From contig NC_020166.2 of assembly GCF_000224145.3 (NCBI RefSeq), positions 360,914 through 424,913 of the forward strand: DNA of 64,000 bases, written 5' to 3'. The DNA comes from Ciona intestinalis (taxonomy: Eukaryota; Chordata; Ascidiacea; Phlebobranchia; Cionidae). Made by a program: the position numbers and the translations under genes. The stretch's first letter is position 1; each line of letters starts with the position of its first letter. This document shows, in pieces, positions 11,901 through 24,200 of this stretch. Under the pieces are notes generated by a model. It saw only the letters and a program-made list of their open reading frames with translations. It did no database searches and had not been told where the DNA came from.

Positions 11901-14036
11901 AGAATTTATTACATTTTTTCGTTTTAGCATTTTCTGTAATTATAAGTTTTAAAATTTTTTATGAATAATTTTTATGCAATGTTTCAGGTTTTCTTCAATG
12001 CTACTTCATGTGATACCGGCAAAGTTGAATGTTACTTGGTTGATCTGACAGGAATGGTTATTTATTCAAACCACCGTAAACAAAGGAATGTGTCTATTGT
12101 AACAATGGAGCCAACTCTTGCTATGCAGCTTAAACTATCTGGAGGTATAATTGTATTTATTGTATACCTAAATAAATATTTTGAAAAAATGCAAAAAAAT
12201 ATTTAAATCTCAGAACGTACAGTCCGGAGCATTTTAACTAAATAAAGAAATTTGATATAATTACATTCTTTTATTTAAACTCTAATTAAATGTTCTGAAT
12301 TTTCTACATTTTTTTTTCTCTGTGGGGATACATCAAACGTTATAACTTGTTTTGCTTAATTAAAAGTTACCATGTATGCAACATGAGGTGTAATTGGCAC
12401 CAGTCTGTAACCAATAGGTAATGGGTTCAAAGCTCGATGCTGCTACCATTGTGGGGCATATAAAAAAAACATAAAGGGTTACTTGAAAGCAGGCATGAGG
12501 TGTATGAAACAGAACATTCGTGTTATAACGACCATCGTTGCCTCGCCACGCGAGGATAAACAGGTTACGTATGTGATAACTCGTAAGCGGGCTCGAGGTG
12601 TATAAAACAGAATACTTATGTTATAACAAGAGTCGCTATGCAAGAGGTAATGTGTGAAAATTGATCAGCATCAATTAACATTTGACATTTAAAACATTAC
12701 AATCCCCAGTGCTTACCGATGAGTGGTGTAGCAATATATGGTCATCATCTGATGCACATCATATGAGGATGGATATTAATATGCTTATCAATGGGAGACA
12801 ATTTGGGCCATATCACCTTCAGTATATTAATGGGACAAACCTGGTTCTTATTGTAAAGGGTGAAGAAGAACTGGTTGGTGGAAAATGCACAGTTCATGAC
12901 ACTCAATGGAATTTTTGCAGGTTTGTATGTAATATTAAAATAATATAAAAAGATTTTGTATTACTTTTGCTTCCATTAGAAGCTTAAATTGAAAGTAATT
13001 GAACATAATTGGCTTGTTGTTTGTCTGTTAGGTGTAGCGACCACGCTTCTTTCTTCCAATTAAATTTAATTTTTTAACCGTACGAATATTGGAACAACTG
13101 ATGTTTTGTCGCTATATCCTGTCTTTTGTTTTAAATATTTATAAACCTTTACTACCGTAATCGAAGAGAAAAATAAAAGTTACAAAATTATCTGTTTCCA
13201 CTTAATATTTTCACTCATTATTTTATACTTATTACCATTTAAAATCACTTATGACCTTTTTTTAAAAAAATTGAAAATTGCAGCGGTTACATTATATACA
13301 AACATACATTACTTCAAGTTACTATTATAACTTAAATTTTATCTCATTTTATTACATTGTTTCCAGCAGCACACAAGAAGAATGTCAGTCAGCTTGCACC
13401 CAGTATTCACCTTCATGCATGCGAAGTCTAAACCAAACCACACAACACCACGGCTGCTTCCAAACAGCGATTAATAATTTCAGGTTCCCTATTTTACCTG
13501 AGAGCCAAACAGGCAGAACAGATGCTTTGGACGTTTGCTATGAAATGTTTAAAGACTGGCAAAATAAACAAGACGATAAAGACAACTGGACCAACTGGAC
13601 TTGGGTTATCGGCCCAGGCATACAAGTCGCTTTCGAAATTACTTTTGGCCTCGGGGCGATGATTTTCGCCATATTTACCATTAAGCATCGAATGTCTAGA
13701 AGTCAAGGAATGCAAAACCAGGTTGACCAGGTCGGCATGTCTATGGTTCCGCCCCCAGATGTAAACGCTGCACAATATGGAGCTATGCCGGTCCAAACTT
13801 ATGCCCCGGGATCTGGGGTGCCACCGCCACCGATCCCACCCCCTAGTTACGACATGCAGCAACAACATATGCAACAGAACTACGGATACCAACCAAACAT
13901 GCAGCAACCTAATAACTATGGCCCACCACCACAACAAGGGTTTGGGTTCCAACAACAGCCCAATATGCAACAACAACAGTGGCAATCTCAATACGCTCCA
14001 CCAGCACCACCAAATCCACCACCTTACCCTTACTAA
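2931..14036 (+). CDS. CACHD1: CACHD1-like (VWA and Cache domain protein, alpha2delta family), 17 exons
   Basis: Type I membrane protein of the calcium-channel alpha2delta/CACHD1 family; vertebrate CACHD1 modulates voltage-gated Ca channels. Exons: 2931-3275, 3870-4072, 4410-4566, 5086-5195, 5603-5698, 5754-5951, 6359-6486, 7064-7244, 7905-8013, 8415-8590, 9082-9183, 9786-9908, 10508-10619, 11233-11424, 11988-12144, 12710-12920, 13367-14036. All phases join, giving 1089 aa. Seen: N-terminal signal peptide; VWA core DVVVIVDVSEYFS in exon 3; Cache-like GAVGVDVSLESL in exon 8 and TTQGWYKTAI / VGVVGGDF in exon 14; Cys-rich stretch; membrane span near IGPGIQVAFEITFGLG; Pro/Gln-rich tail with two PPxY motifs. 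Closer to CACHD1 than alpha2delta-1 because of the imperfect MIDAS and the real cytoplasmic tail. The exon 5/6 intron uses a GC donor. An extra exon could hide in the N run at 9222-9519, though phases do not need one. Confidence 0.82.
3377..3561. mobile_element. MITE family A copy (AGTAGGGTGGGG termini), degraded
   Basis: Intron 1 of the CACHD1-like gene. It starts GAGGGTAAGATGGGACATC and ends GTGTCCCATCTTACCCCAC, the two ends being inverted repeats, with the family core (GTATCCTCACGACTCCCATAG) inside. About 185 bp, no coding capacity. Confidence 0.75.
4573..5020 (+). mobile_element. Composite SINE with three 98-bp tail units
   Basis: Starts with a truncated tRNA-like head (AATGGGTTCAAGGCT resembles a B box) and passes into the recurrent tail unit that contains GTTATAACACGGGTGTT and ends ACAAGTTACCACGTATGTAAC. 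The tail is repeated head to tail with a spacing of 98 bases (GTAACT at 4816, 4914, 5012). Sits in the intron between exons 3 and 4. Confidence 0.7.
6541..6860. mobile_element. SINE tail-unit cluster with one inverted unit
   Basis: Intron 7 holds two forward tail units (6541-6640, 6640-6710) and an inverted one (about 6710-6850), all with the GTTATAACACGGGTGTTCTG core or its complement. Surrounding bases contain TA-rich and CATTCATTCA simple sequence. Confidence 0.65.
7288..7412 (-). mobile_element. tRNA-headed SINE joined directly to tail unit
   Basis: On the minus strand 7412-7384 reads GCCGTGGCAGAGTGGTTAGC, a very tRNA-Ser/Leu-like head with an A box, but it is followed at once by the 98-bp tail unit (down to 7288) with the middle SINE body missing. 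This supports a tRNA origin for the family. Not a full tRNA gene: no acceptor stem or anticodon arm could be folded. Confidence 0.55.
7420..7570. repeat. Dispersed repeat with ATATCCTGTCTTTTTG and TACCGTAATCGA
   Basis: The stretch TATATCCTGTCTTTTTGTTT ... ATAAATCTTCGCTACCGTAAT is found again at 13095-13190, and relatives occur near 8880-8970 and 53670-53720. It is intronic, non-coding and probably an old transposon fragment. Confidence 0.5.
8617..8769. mobile_element. 153-bp TIR element with CGGTGGCGCA termini
   Basis: Starts CGGTGGCGCAACCAGAA and ends CTGGCTGCGCCACCG, an inverted repeat of about 15 bp with one or two mismatches. The inside is poly-G/poly-T rich. It lies immediately after exon 10. 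Fragments with the GGGGTCGTGACTCCCC-like core also occur near 17331-17365 and 20370-20400. Confidence 0.6.
9222..9519. other. Assembly gap (298 N)
   Basis: Run of N in the intron between CACHD1-like exons 11 and 12. Exons on both sides join in phase, so no coding loss is required. Confidence 0.99.
9955..10165 (-). mobile_element. Two inverted SINE tail units in tandem
   Basis: Minus-strand copies of the 98-bp tail unit, head to tail, each with the GTTATAACACGGGTGTTCTG core, in the intron after exon 12. Confidence 0.65.
10225..10480 (+). repeat. Short array of the 97-bp satellite
   Basis: About two and a half units with the key string AAATCCCAGGTCCCATGG followed by CGTGCCTCACTGTAGGACC and CCCATATAGAATA. 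The same unit forms the larger array at 58300-58975, 48 kb away. Confidence 0.8.
10640..11150. mobile_element. Four tandem SINE tail units plus SINE body
   Basis: Tail units repeat with 98, 98 and 94 base spacing (GTAACTT at 10734, GCAACTT at 10832 and 10930, GTAACTT at about 11024), then the reverse SINE body follows (CCATTAGTGACCACTGGG and GTCTTGCCCAAGGAC). Intron between exons 13 and 14. Confidence 0.75.
12380..12640 (+). mobile_element. Composite SINE copy
   Basis: Contains the B-box-like TAATGGGTTCAAAGCTCG, then the tail unit twice (GAACATTCGTGTTATAACG and GAATACTTATGTTATAAC). Intron between exons 15 and 16. Confidence 0.6.
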
Positions 14037-14074
14037 CTCGCGCGCTTAATGCTAATTTTCGACAAATTGCTTTA

Positions 14075-14080
14075 AATAAA
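14075..14080 (+). terminator. Polyadenylation signal of the CACHD1-like gene
   Basis: AATAAA 38 bases past the stop codon; further AATAAA-like hexamers follow at about 14101 and 14228. Confidence 0.6.
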
Positions 14081-14377
14081 AACTTAAGTTAATGCTTATA
14101 AATAAAAAGTTAACTATTGCAGTCGTGTTCACTTCTAACTTAGTCTTTTTTTCCATCTTTGGATAAAAAGTTACTCGTAATGAATCTTGTGCACTTAATG
14201 TTAAATGCATTCTTTTACAAATCTTTTAAATAAAAAGTTACCTATTGCAGTCTTGTTCACTTGGGTGCATTTTTACGAATACTTTGAATAAACATGTCTC
14301 TACAGCATACTCAATGTTGTCATTTACAGTCATAGACAATTTCTGGCTCAAAAAGGTTGAGAAACACCAATATATCA

Positions 14378-14650
14378 GGCAGTTCGTTAGCGCACATGCC
14401 TCCAACCCAGAGGTAATGGGTTCGAGGCTCGTTGCTGCTACCATTGTGGGCGTATGTGTCCTTGGGCAAGATACTTCACTTTGCTCCAACCCAGTGGTCA
14501 CTAATGGGTTGTCTAAATCATCAGCTACGCAGAAAAAATCCCCCACAAAGTTACATTCGTGGAAACCTGTAAGCGGGCACGAGGTGTATGAAACAGAACA
14601 CCCATGTTATAACAACTGTCGCAAGGATAAAGCAATTTAAATTCATTCAG
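14378..14650 (+). mobile_element. Best-preserved tRNA-derived composite SINE
   Basis: Head GGCAGTTCGTTAGCGCACAT (A-box like) and GGGTTCGAGGCTC at 14418-14430 (B-box like), then a body with GTCCTTGGGCAAGATACTTC and CCCAGTGGTCACTAATGGG, then one 98-bp-type tail unit (GTAAGCGGGCACGAGGTGTA ... GTTATAACAACTGTCG) and an ATTCATTCA end. This gives the full order head, body, tail for the family. Confidence 0.75.
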
Positions 14651-15207
14651 ATAGAACATTACTCCAAATGCTATTGGGCTGCCAGTTTAATAAAACGAAA
14701 TAGAAGCCATTTTGCAAATAAGAAAATAGCTACAAAGAATTGAACAGCTCTATAGTCTGTACAACAGCATCAAGGAAATAAAAAGCTCTAAAAAAATAGA
14801 AATATAGAAACAACAAATGTTAATACAGGGAAATAATTCTTATTGGAGAAAATTTCAATATTTTACGCCTAATATAAAACAGGAGACAAATTTTGACAGT
14901 AAAATGTAGAATATAAGAGAAATTCTAAAGTTAAAATCGCCTATGAAGTAAAATTTTGTATTAAATTAAATTAGAAAAAAAAATTATTACTGTGAACGGC
15001 GCTTTTTTGGGGGGATAATGAGTCAAATTTGGCCAAAATCTATCCATAACAAGAACCTCACACAAATAGGATAGAATGCGCTTTAAAAAGAGTAAAATAA
15101 AAGTTGCTACAAAAGATTGTGGCACAGTACCAGAGCTGCTTTGTATATTAAAAACAATACTGCGTGTGACACGTTGTCCACACAATAGTTGGAACTTGTA
15201 ACGGTAA

Positions 15208-18200
15208 TCATCTTGGACCACCATATCTGGAACAAAGGTAAATATTACCTATGTGTATTAAATATATCTAACATGTTTGTAATAAAACTAATAATATCTG
15301 AAAAAAAAGCATAACTGTAATAAAAGTTATGTGCCTAATATTAACTATGCGTAAAAATGAACTATGTGTTTTAAATACATCGAACAGATTTGTAATATTA
15401 TCTGTAAAAACGGGGTAATCGAAATAAAAATAAATAACTTAACAAAGAAAAGTTTGAAAAGTTAAATAAAAAGAGTTTATTTAAAGAGTTTAAAAAGAGT
15501 TTATTTTTATTTTTTGGTTTATTTTTATACTTCTATCATTATTTTAACAAACAACCATTTAAAATAAATTATATAATATATTTTCTAATAAACGAATAAA
15601 TCAGTTTTTTTGTTTTTTCGCGACTACTCAAAATATTATTATCAATAAAATAAAAGCGACTTTATCAAAACAGTTTTTTTTCACTGAAACTAATATTTTA
15701 TTTCTTATATTTTTTTAAGTAAGAAACTCACTTTGCTTTCCAGTCGGTTCTCCCGAACCGATCGTTCACCACTTGAGGTCTCATGTTGGTTCCGCTTGGT
15801 TTGCTCGCTGGGGCGATCTGCGTTCCGGTTGGCCGACTTTTCCATGAATGGTATTCTATATTAGAAAAATAAAATTTTAATTTGTTTTCCGTGTTAGGTA
15901 TTTCCAAGTATGGTTTAAAAACAAAACACAAATCAAAGAAAAACTAAAAGACATTTAGAGACAAAAAGAAGAGGTATGTTTGTTTGCATTATGCTTGACA
16001 GTCACAGTTTAGATAAAATAAAAATGACTAAAAAACCGAAATCTTCTGGTTTTTTTTCACCTAAATATCAACAAAAATTTTCAAAATGTAAATTTTCAAA
16101 GTGTAAAACAATTGTCTAAAACAATTGTCTCGTCAGTTTGCTTAAATACTGATGGCAAAATTTTATAAAAAAATATGTCAACAAATTGTCTGACTTGTTG
16201 CCGGGGCGACGGGAAGTTGAATTCTTTGACCAGCGGAACCAACTTCTTTCTTTGTAGCGAACGATGGAATGTAAGTAGCACCCGTGTAATCTTTCTTTGG
16301 AGAGGTATCTGTGGAGTAATGGGTGTTGGTGGTATCGTATATATATATATACCGTATAATATGATATATCATTTGCGTTATGTTAATGTACGTTTATCAA
16401 GGTTTTATGTTATAGGATTATATTGCATTCTGTATTTTTGTTACTTCTGATATCAGGCATAATGTTAAGGACGACTTGTAATAAATTCTGCGAATCTGAC
16501 CCTGATCTGATGCTCATATAGTTGAACAATTCTTGTGTGGTAAAGTACAGTAATGATCTGGTGCTACGAAAACATAACAAACAAAAATCTCTTTCTCCAT
16601 TCTATCACTATTCTGTATTTTTATACGCTTCCTTTTCAGAGACTGACGATGCCATTTCGGTGAAATATATTTCTCTAGTACTACTGGTGGTTGGACTTGA
16701 TTTTTGTTGGTTACGTTTTCGTAGCACCAGATCATTACTGTTAAGAATAGTTTTGTTTTAGTGTCGGGGTAAAATATTGTGCGTTGGTGGTATATATATA
16801 TTATATGCAGAAGTTTATCAAGGTTTTATGTTATAGATTATGGGATTATATTCTGCGACTGCGCAATGGGACTTGGGATTTAGGTCAGAGTTGGTCTATC
16901 AGTTAAAACACGATCACTATTTTGCTACTTCTGCTACCAGGCATGGTGCAAATAATTTTTTATCTGGTGTGAAAAAAGTGATGTATTTCTGTAGTTATGT
17001 CTGGCTTTCGGCAAGACTGAAAATGAAATAAAAGAAATGCAAGCGAAAGCGTTCAACTAGTGTGTGAAAAAGGCTTGATGTAAACATGGTGACTTACCGT
17101 TAGTTTTGAAAGTTGAAGACGAATGGTTGTAATTTGATCTTGGCCATAAATTACTTGGATCTATCGGCTTCATTTTCATCCCTGTTATAAAACATTGAGG
17201 AAATAATTAATATGACAGATGTGTATACCTGTATTTGCACTTTCAGCCACACAGAAGAAATAATCACTTGCAAAGTTACATACGCGGTAACGTGTAAGAG
17301 TAGAATTTCTGCGCCGTTTTTTTATATATATTTTTTAAATAGGGGGGCCACGACCCCCCAAAAAATCCATGGTGTACAAATACGAGGAAGAATAATTCTT
17401 GTTAATATAACTTACCGGGTAAATACCGAGACTGTGATAAATAATGTTGCTTGGCGGAAATTCTTTGCGTTTTAGACGACGGTATCACACCATCTTGTTG
17501 TCGAGATGTGAATGACAGTTTGGAATCAGGACTCCTGGGGTGAAGTAAATGATTGAAGCAAAAACAGGACTTTTAGAGCCAGAGCTTCTAGAACTATAAG
17601 CTGATAACATAGCTATAGCGGTCTGGTTTAAAATGTCTCAACAGAACTGAAGTAATCTATTATAAATTTTGGGGTCTTATTTATACGAGTGGTTTTGGTA
17701 TGCTTACGCCAGCGTTTTGAAGTCCAAAGGTAACCAACACCCATAACCCTTACAAAAAAACAAGCACTTAATTAAAAAAAATTAAAACAAATTTTTTTTT
17801 TTTTTAATTCTGTTTCCAACTTACCCAAAAAGCGAGTCCGCATCAATTCTCTTCTTCGCCGATAAATTGATGTTGGTTGTCTTCTTGGGATCAAAGTCAT
17901 CATCGTCCCATTTATCGGGAGCAACTGCCGCCCTCCATCTTCGGCGGATCGGCTTCGTCATTATTCCTCCCAACTTTGAACTGGGTGGGGGAAAGTTAAG
18001 TGGGGATTGTGAGAAATTATATAATTAAATAATGAAATTGTTAAGAAATTATGAAAAATAAAAAAATAAAAGGAAAATTTGTTTAAAATTTTAAAATATA
18101 GCTGTCCTGGTATATTTTTTGGAAAATGGAAAAAAATAGGGAATTTGTAAAAAATTATAAAAAAATGGCAAACAAGATAATTCGCAAGAAATAACAAAAT

Positions 18201-21200
18201 AAGAAAATAATTTTAAAAAAATAATTTTTAAATTATAAACATTATTCATACCTGTCTTGTCGGTTAATTTGCATATTTGACGGTTTATCTTCAACTTTTC
18301 TCTCTCCGAAAATATCGTTCATAAACAAATCATTTTTCTGCACCAGCGGACGTCGATTAGTTTGCAGTTTATTTGGTTGAACATCCAAACCCGCGGAGTT
18401 GTTGTTATTATTGAAATCACCCTGCGTAGAGAAGGGGGCATGGTGGGCGTTCGAACGTCCATGTTTATTAATATCAGGCAACGGCGCAACTCTTCTATCC
18501 TCGCTTACACCATAATGTGGCCTTGGTTGCTTCGTTGTCCCAAAACCAAGAGGCTTTATCGAGTTATTTTGCTTCGAAGATTCTTTTGTTGCGATCCGTG
18601 TCCGAGACCCGACGAGTCTACTCTTACTCGGACTCTCCTTCCCGAGGAGGATGTCCATTTCCTCGTCATCGAGAAGATCTTTGTACGTCGATAGCGGTGA
18701 CGGTCGCTCGACGCGGTGCAGACGAGCCGTCGGTTTCATCCCCACGCTCGATTTTTTGCTGCTGGAAGCGGAAAACAGATCGTCCAAATCAATCTGCTTC
18801 TTCTTCGCGCTGCCTTGGGAGTTATCTTTTATTTTAAACCCAACATCAAGGTCCTCTTCATCCGATGGAGGACTCTTTGATGCAACGGTTGTTACGACGG
18901 GTTTCATCTTCCATTTATTCACTTTTGCGCTCGGCTGGTTTTGGTTATTTTGATTCATGCGTTGTGGAGCTTTATTCGCGACAGCCTGATTCTGAGGTTT
19001 CGGTTCGTTTAAAAGCGACTCAAAGGGTAGATTCCCCTCAATCGAGACCTTGTTAATGGAGTCCTTCTGTTGTTTTATAGACGCAGGCATGGGCAAGTTA
19101 CCAAACTGTTTCTGTTCATGCAGTTTTACCATAGCTTGCTGTTGAGTGATTTTTGGTCCCAAGTCTTGTCCTACACTGAAGTATGGGTACCTCAAAGCCT
19201 GTAGATATTTCAGTTTTACGTGCTGAAGGACCGTAGCGATTCTGACATGCAAACCGATTGTCAAATTTCGATCGATTTGCGATCGTCGCATTTGGATCAA
19301 TCATAGACATGCAAAATGCACTATAGTAGTGACTGACTAAAAATAGCTGGCAACATTAGGTCCAGCAATAAGTAGTAATATATTGAATTATATTATACTA
19401 AATCAGAAGGCAGTATAAACAGGTAAATTATATCAGTAGGACAAACATAAAACCCGTTTCATGAGCAAAAATGAACTAATTCTAATTAATGTGGTTAAGG
19501 TCCCACCACAGGGCATGTCATGGGTCTTTGCATTTAGGCCAGACTTAGCCCATTACCCAAATATGGTGAGTTAATATGGTGAGTTAAACCTGATGGTTTA
19601 ATTCAAGTTCAAACACAGCCCCATCGAGTCAGCAACAAATACGCACCTGGCTAGCGGCAGGTCTCTTCTTAGGGTTCCACTGCAGCATATCCACAATAAG
19701 ATGCAAAGCTTCGGGACTTGCGTTGTTCACTTTGGCTTTCAAACCAATCCCAGTGACTTGTGGCCAACGGAAGTTCATTTGGTTCGCTAGTTGGTGGCCT
19801 TCGGGCCATTCAGCCTGGGAAGGTGATGATGTCATTATATATCTTATAAAGAATTGATAAAAACACAATAATATGCTGACTTATTATCAGAATGAGTTTA
19901 AGTAACTGCTTAACAAAACAATCACAAAGTTACATACGTGGTAACTTCTAAGCTGGTATGAGGTGTATGAAACAGAACACCCGTATTATAACGACTGTCG
20001 TGAGGATAAATAAGTTACAAGTATAAAAATAACTTACATTAAAGCAAATTACATTCATTTATTCATAGTGAACCTTGAAACCAGCACTAAACTAATAAAC
20101 AATGTTAGCAACTTGCCATACCGATAGTGCCTCAGCATGGTAGCTGTCTCACCTTGGATGGCGTGCCGAGCACTTGACATAATTTGAACATTTCATCCAT
20201 CTCCGATGTCCCAGGAAACAAAGGCCGCAACATATATAACTCGGCCATTATACAACCGATTGCCCATATGTCAATAGGGGAGCTGTAGTTGGAGGAACGG
20301 AGCAAAACTTCGGGGGCTCTGTACCTGTGTTTGTGTATGGGTAAAGTTACTTAGAACCAGGGTGTAAACAAGGAGGTCACGGGGGTCCCGATCCACCCCC
20401 TTTAAATGTTAAATTAAAAATATAAAATCAAATATATATAAAATTTTTAGTTAATTTATTTTTTTATTTTTAGTAATTCAAGATGAAAAAAGGATGTTTT
20501 AGATAAAGGGAGTTTGTTTTATTGAATGTATCTTTTGAAAATATATATATAATTCGTTTAATGTTTTTCAACAGAACACATTCATCAAAATTCATTAAAA
20601 ACCTCCTTTAAAATTATTCTAACTCCTGGGTAAAAAACCTGCTTTAAGAGATATATGAAAGTAATTCTACTTAGCACATATAACTTAAAAGTAATTCTAC
20701 TTATTGCTTATGGTTATGACATTCAATATTATACTTACCATCGAGTTGAAACATAATCCGTATACGGTGGTTTTGATCGGATTTCTCGTGCGAGACCAAA
20801 GTCGGCGATCTTCACCAACTCAGGTCCCATGCAAAGTAAATTCTCGGGCTTCATGTCGCGGTGAAAATATCCGTGTTTGTGCATGAAGGCTAACCCTTGT
20901 AGAACTTGGTAGACCATGTTGCGAATGGAGGCTTCGGGAAGGTACTTGTCCCTGTAAGATAGGAATATTGAGAAAAATGATGGCATGACTTTTTATTTAT
21001 GTCTCAAAAACACAGTTGTAGCCTATAATATATTTATTTCTTGAATTTTTTTTTATTTTAATTTTTTATTTTAAATCAAACTGACCCAAATATAGGAATA
21101 TGAGAAATGAATTTGATATTTTGGAGAAAAATTTATACCGTAAGTTTTGGTACAATTATTTAGTTTGAGAGTGTTGGCAGAATATGACTTTTTAGTTATT

Positions 21201-24200
21201 TCTTCGAAAACACTAGCAAAGAACGTAGAAACATAAAATTAAGCGAGATATTTTGGGGTATATATATACAAACTTTTTATTGTCATTTTTAGTGTAAATT
21301 ATTTAAAAAAAAACAAACATTTTAACAGGCAGTTTTAAGGCAGCGAAGTAACAAATTTTAACAAATATATCAATAAAAAAATAAAATAACACGACAAATT
21401 TTAACAAAGTGGAAAAAATTCAACAAAAATTTCAACTTTAAATATTTGTCAAAAATCAAAAAAAAAAATGAACAAGAATTTTAGTTATTAACAGTTTAAA
21501 CTTTAAAAATATACCAAAAACAAGGCCATTTGGGCCTGTTTAACTCATACATGAAATATTTCAGAGAAAAAGTACCTGGCAACGAATACATAATATGCAA
21601 TATCTCATAAAGCAAACAATTCATATTTGAACTAAAACTAAACCAATAAAGAATTGAGCAATGGCCAATCGCTATCATTACTTTTCTGTGATTAATTATT
21701 TCTTAGGAGCTTAACTATAAAGGTTGGCAAACAACAACTGCTAGCATTTCAATTGCTAATACCGCGAATTTTTATTTCATAAGAAAGTTATTCAAAAGGT
21801 AATTGCTTTATATTATTTTTTACAATAATGTTCAAATGTATTTCAATTGCTAATACCACAAATAAGTTATTTCATCAAACAGTTCTTCTAAAAGCAATTG
21901 CTTTTTTATTTATTTTTTTAACTTTTACCCATCAAAGGGTATACAAACTGGATCAAAGGTTTTAAATTGTTTGGAAAACTCTAATATACATATATATATA
22001 TTTCATTCTATAAGTGAGGTCTCACACCATTGCACTCCAGGAGTTTTAGGATTTATTATGTTTGTTATATTATGTCCTATTGTAAATTGCATATTTTTGA
22101 TTATATATATGGCTTAGGGATGCACATTACAGAATTTCAAATCTTTTTGTATTCGAATCTGATTACGGGATTCAGTATTCTGTTTAATGACGTCATCATA
22201 CATTATCTCTTCATAGATTATTTTATATGTGCATCCCTAATATGGCTTTTTGTAAATACATTTTGGATTATACATATATTTGTTATATATATGGCTTATT
22301 GTAAATTGCATATTTTGGATCTAAAATGAACCCAATGTTTCCTTACGAACAGTTGAGGTGATACAACACAGCTGGGGTTAGAGATGCACATTACAGAATT
22401 TCGAATCCGTGAGATTCGAATCCTTTTGTATTCGAATCTAATTACGGGATTCCGTATTCTGTTTAATGACATCAACCCATATACTATATTAACAATTTTT
22501 GAAACTTATTAATTTTGAAAAAAAAATTTGTGTTTGTGGGACTTTCGAGAGTAAACGTTTCGTAACGTCTTTTCATAGCCTGCTATACTCCAGGATATCC
22601 TATAATACCTAATTATTCTGTAATGTGGATTCCTAGCTGGGGTGCTGACCATCAAGCAATGTGGTATTAGGTGTAGGAATTAAGATAAAGGCTTCAGAGA
22701 GATATTAGACAAAGAGAAAGCAATATGAGCATATGGTTTGGTAACCTGAGATTAGAATGTTGGGTTCTAGGAATAATAATAATAAACAATAGGTGTTTAT
22801 ATGACGACTGTGTATTGGTTTAGTATAGTGGTAAGGTATGTTATAGTACATACAATTGAAGCTTACGTTTAATAAGACATTCACAGATTTACTTGAAATA
22901 ACTAAAAGACATTTTTCTTACAAAAAACAAGAATGTTTATATGTGCGAATTAAATCAGTTTTAAACAAATCAAAAATTGGAAAATGTCTTTCAATGATAT
23001 TAAGTTACTTTTTGTTTTTTAATAAGTGTAGAATTAGAAACCACAATCGTGTTGTATATAACTGAATATGAGTGATAACTCAACACTGGGGTTTCTATTT
23101 CTAATATACAATTTGAACATTATATATAAAAACTGTTACTGCCACGCATATTTATAACTGTATTTTGGCGAAATGATACATTTTTCGACGACCTTTTCGG
23201 ATCGCCTTTATCAGTATAAAGTAACACAGGTGTCATTCCAAAATACAAGTAGTTTGAACAGTTTTAGCAATATGTAAAGTCAGTCTTTATAAAACGTGTG
23301 TTCGGATTCTTAAAAGGGTTACCACGTATGTAACTTTGTGGGTGTGTTTTTTTTAAATGGTTGACAATTTGGACAAACCATTAGTGACCACTGGGTTGGA
23401 GCAATGAACCTTCAAGTAACCATTTAAACCATCACTGAGCTAATACATTAATGGGCTTATACAGAAATATAACAGCAGTGCATGATGGATTAAGTGAAGG
23501 ATTATCCACCAAACATAGGAACATTAATGTCAATCAGAGATTAAATCCATCAAGCATGAAATTTCTTCCATGCCACTGTATATACCGGCGTTAAATAGAA
23601 AGCCGAAATGTCAATTAGCTGACATTAATATAAAATCCTTAACAAATTTCCTGCAAGGCCTGGGTATGCGCCACTATTAAAATCCAGGTAATGAGACAAA
23701 TGTTTGGCATATCCCCATATTTTGAAACTTCTTCGCCCATGTTCATGTATATAACTCGTGTATTGTCTGTGTATATTACATGTTACCATAATATGTTCCT
23801 GCGTTTTAGGCGTAAAATGGGCTTACATTAATATTAATGAGGGTGTAAACGGAAAACCGTGAGGTCTTGCATTATTTATTAGAAGTGGAAGCTTTTTAAC
23901 TGAACACGCAATTAAATAAATAGTGAAAAACACATTCAATTCATTTTCTTATCAAATCAATCACAAGAGTGTATTCCTACTATTCTATGTTGATTTTAGA
24001 AACTACTTTGTTTAGCTTTGCGATAGAAAATATTCTATCCATTGTATTTAAAACGTGGATGGCCAAATGACATTGAATAGAATTTAAAGGGGGGAAGGGT
24101 GTGTTATGTGAGTAGGAGATGTCTGAATAGAACTAACTCTCTTTAGTTCTCCTATTGTTCCCAGGTATTTGCGTCACCATGACCATGCCCTAACACTTAA

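Larger units (their letters stand above)
14037..15207. other. Convergent 3' spacer of CACHD1-like and MAK genes
   Basis: Holds both 3' ends and one near-complete SINE (14378-14650). The remainder is AT-rich with no coding signal. Confidence 0.5.

Noticed and set aside
2931-14036. Calling the plus-strand gene a classical alpha2delta (CACNA2D)
   Set aside because: The metal-site motif is imperfect and there is a long cytoplasmic tail, both of which fit CACHD1 better; the Cache segments also read closer to CACHD1.
18362-19056. Plus-strand ORFs of 63-110 aa over 18362-19056
   Set aside because: They are antisense to the large MAK tail exon, which has the correct phase with its neighbours.
19306-19375. 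Terminal repeat of a retroelement shared with 62887-62960
   Set aside because: Only about 70 bases match, no paired copies in proper spacing and no element body; kept as an unclassified dispersed repeat.
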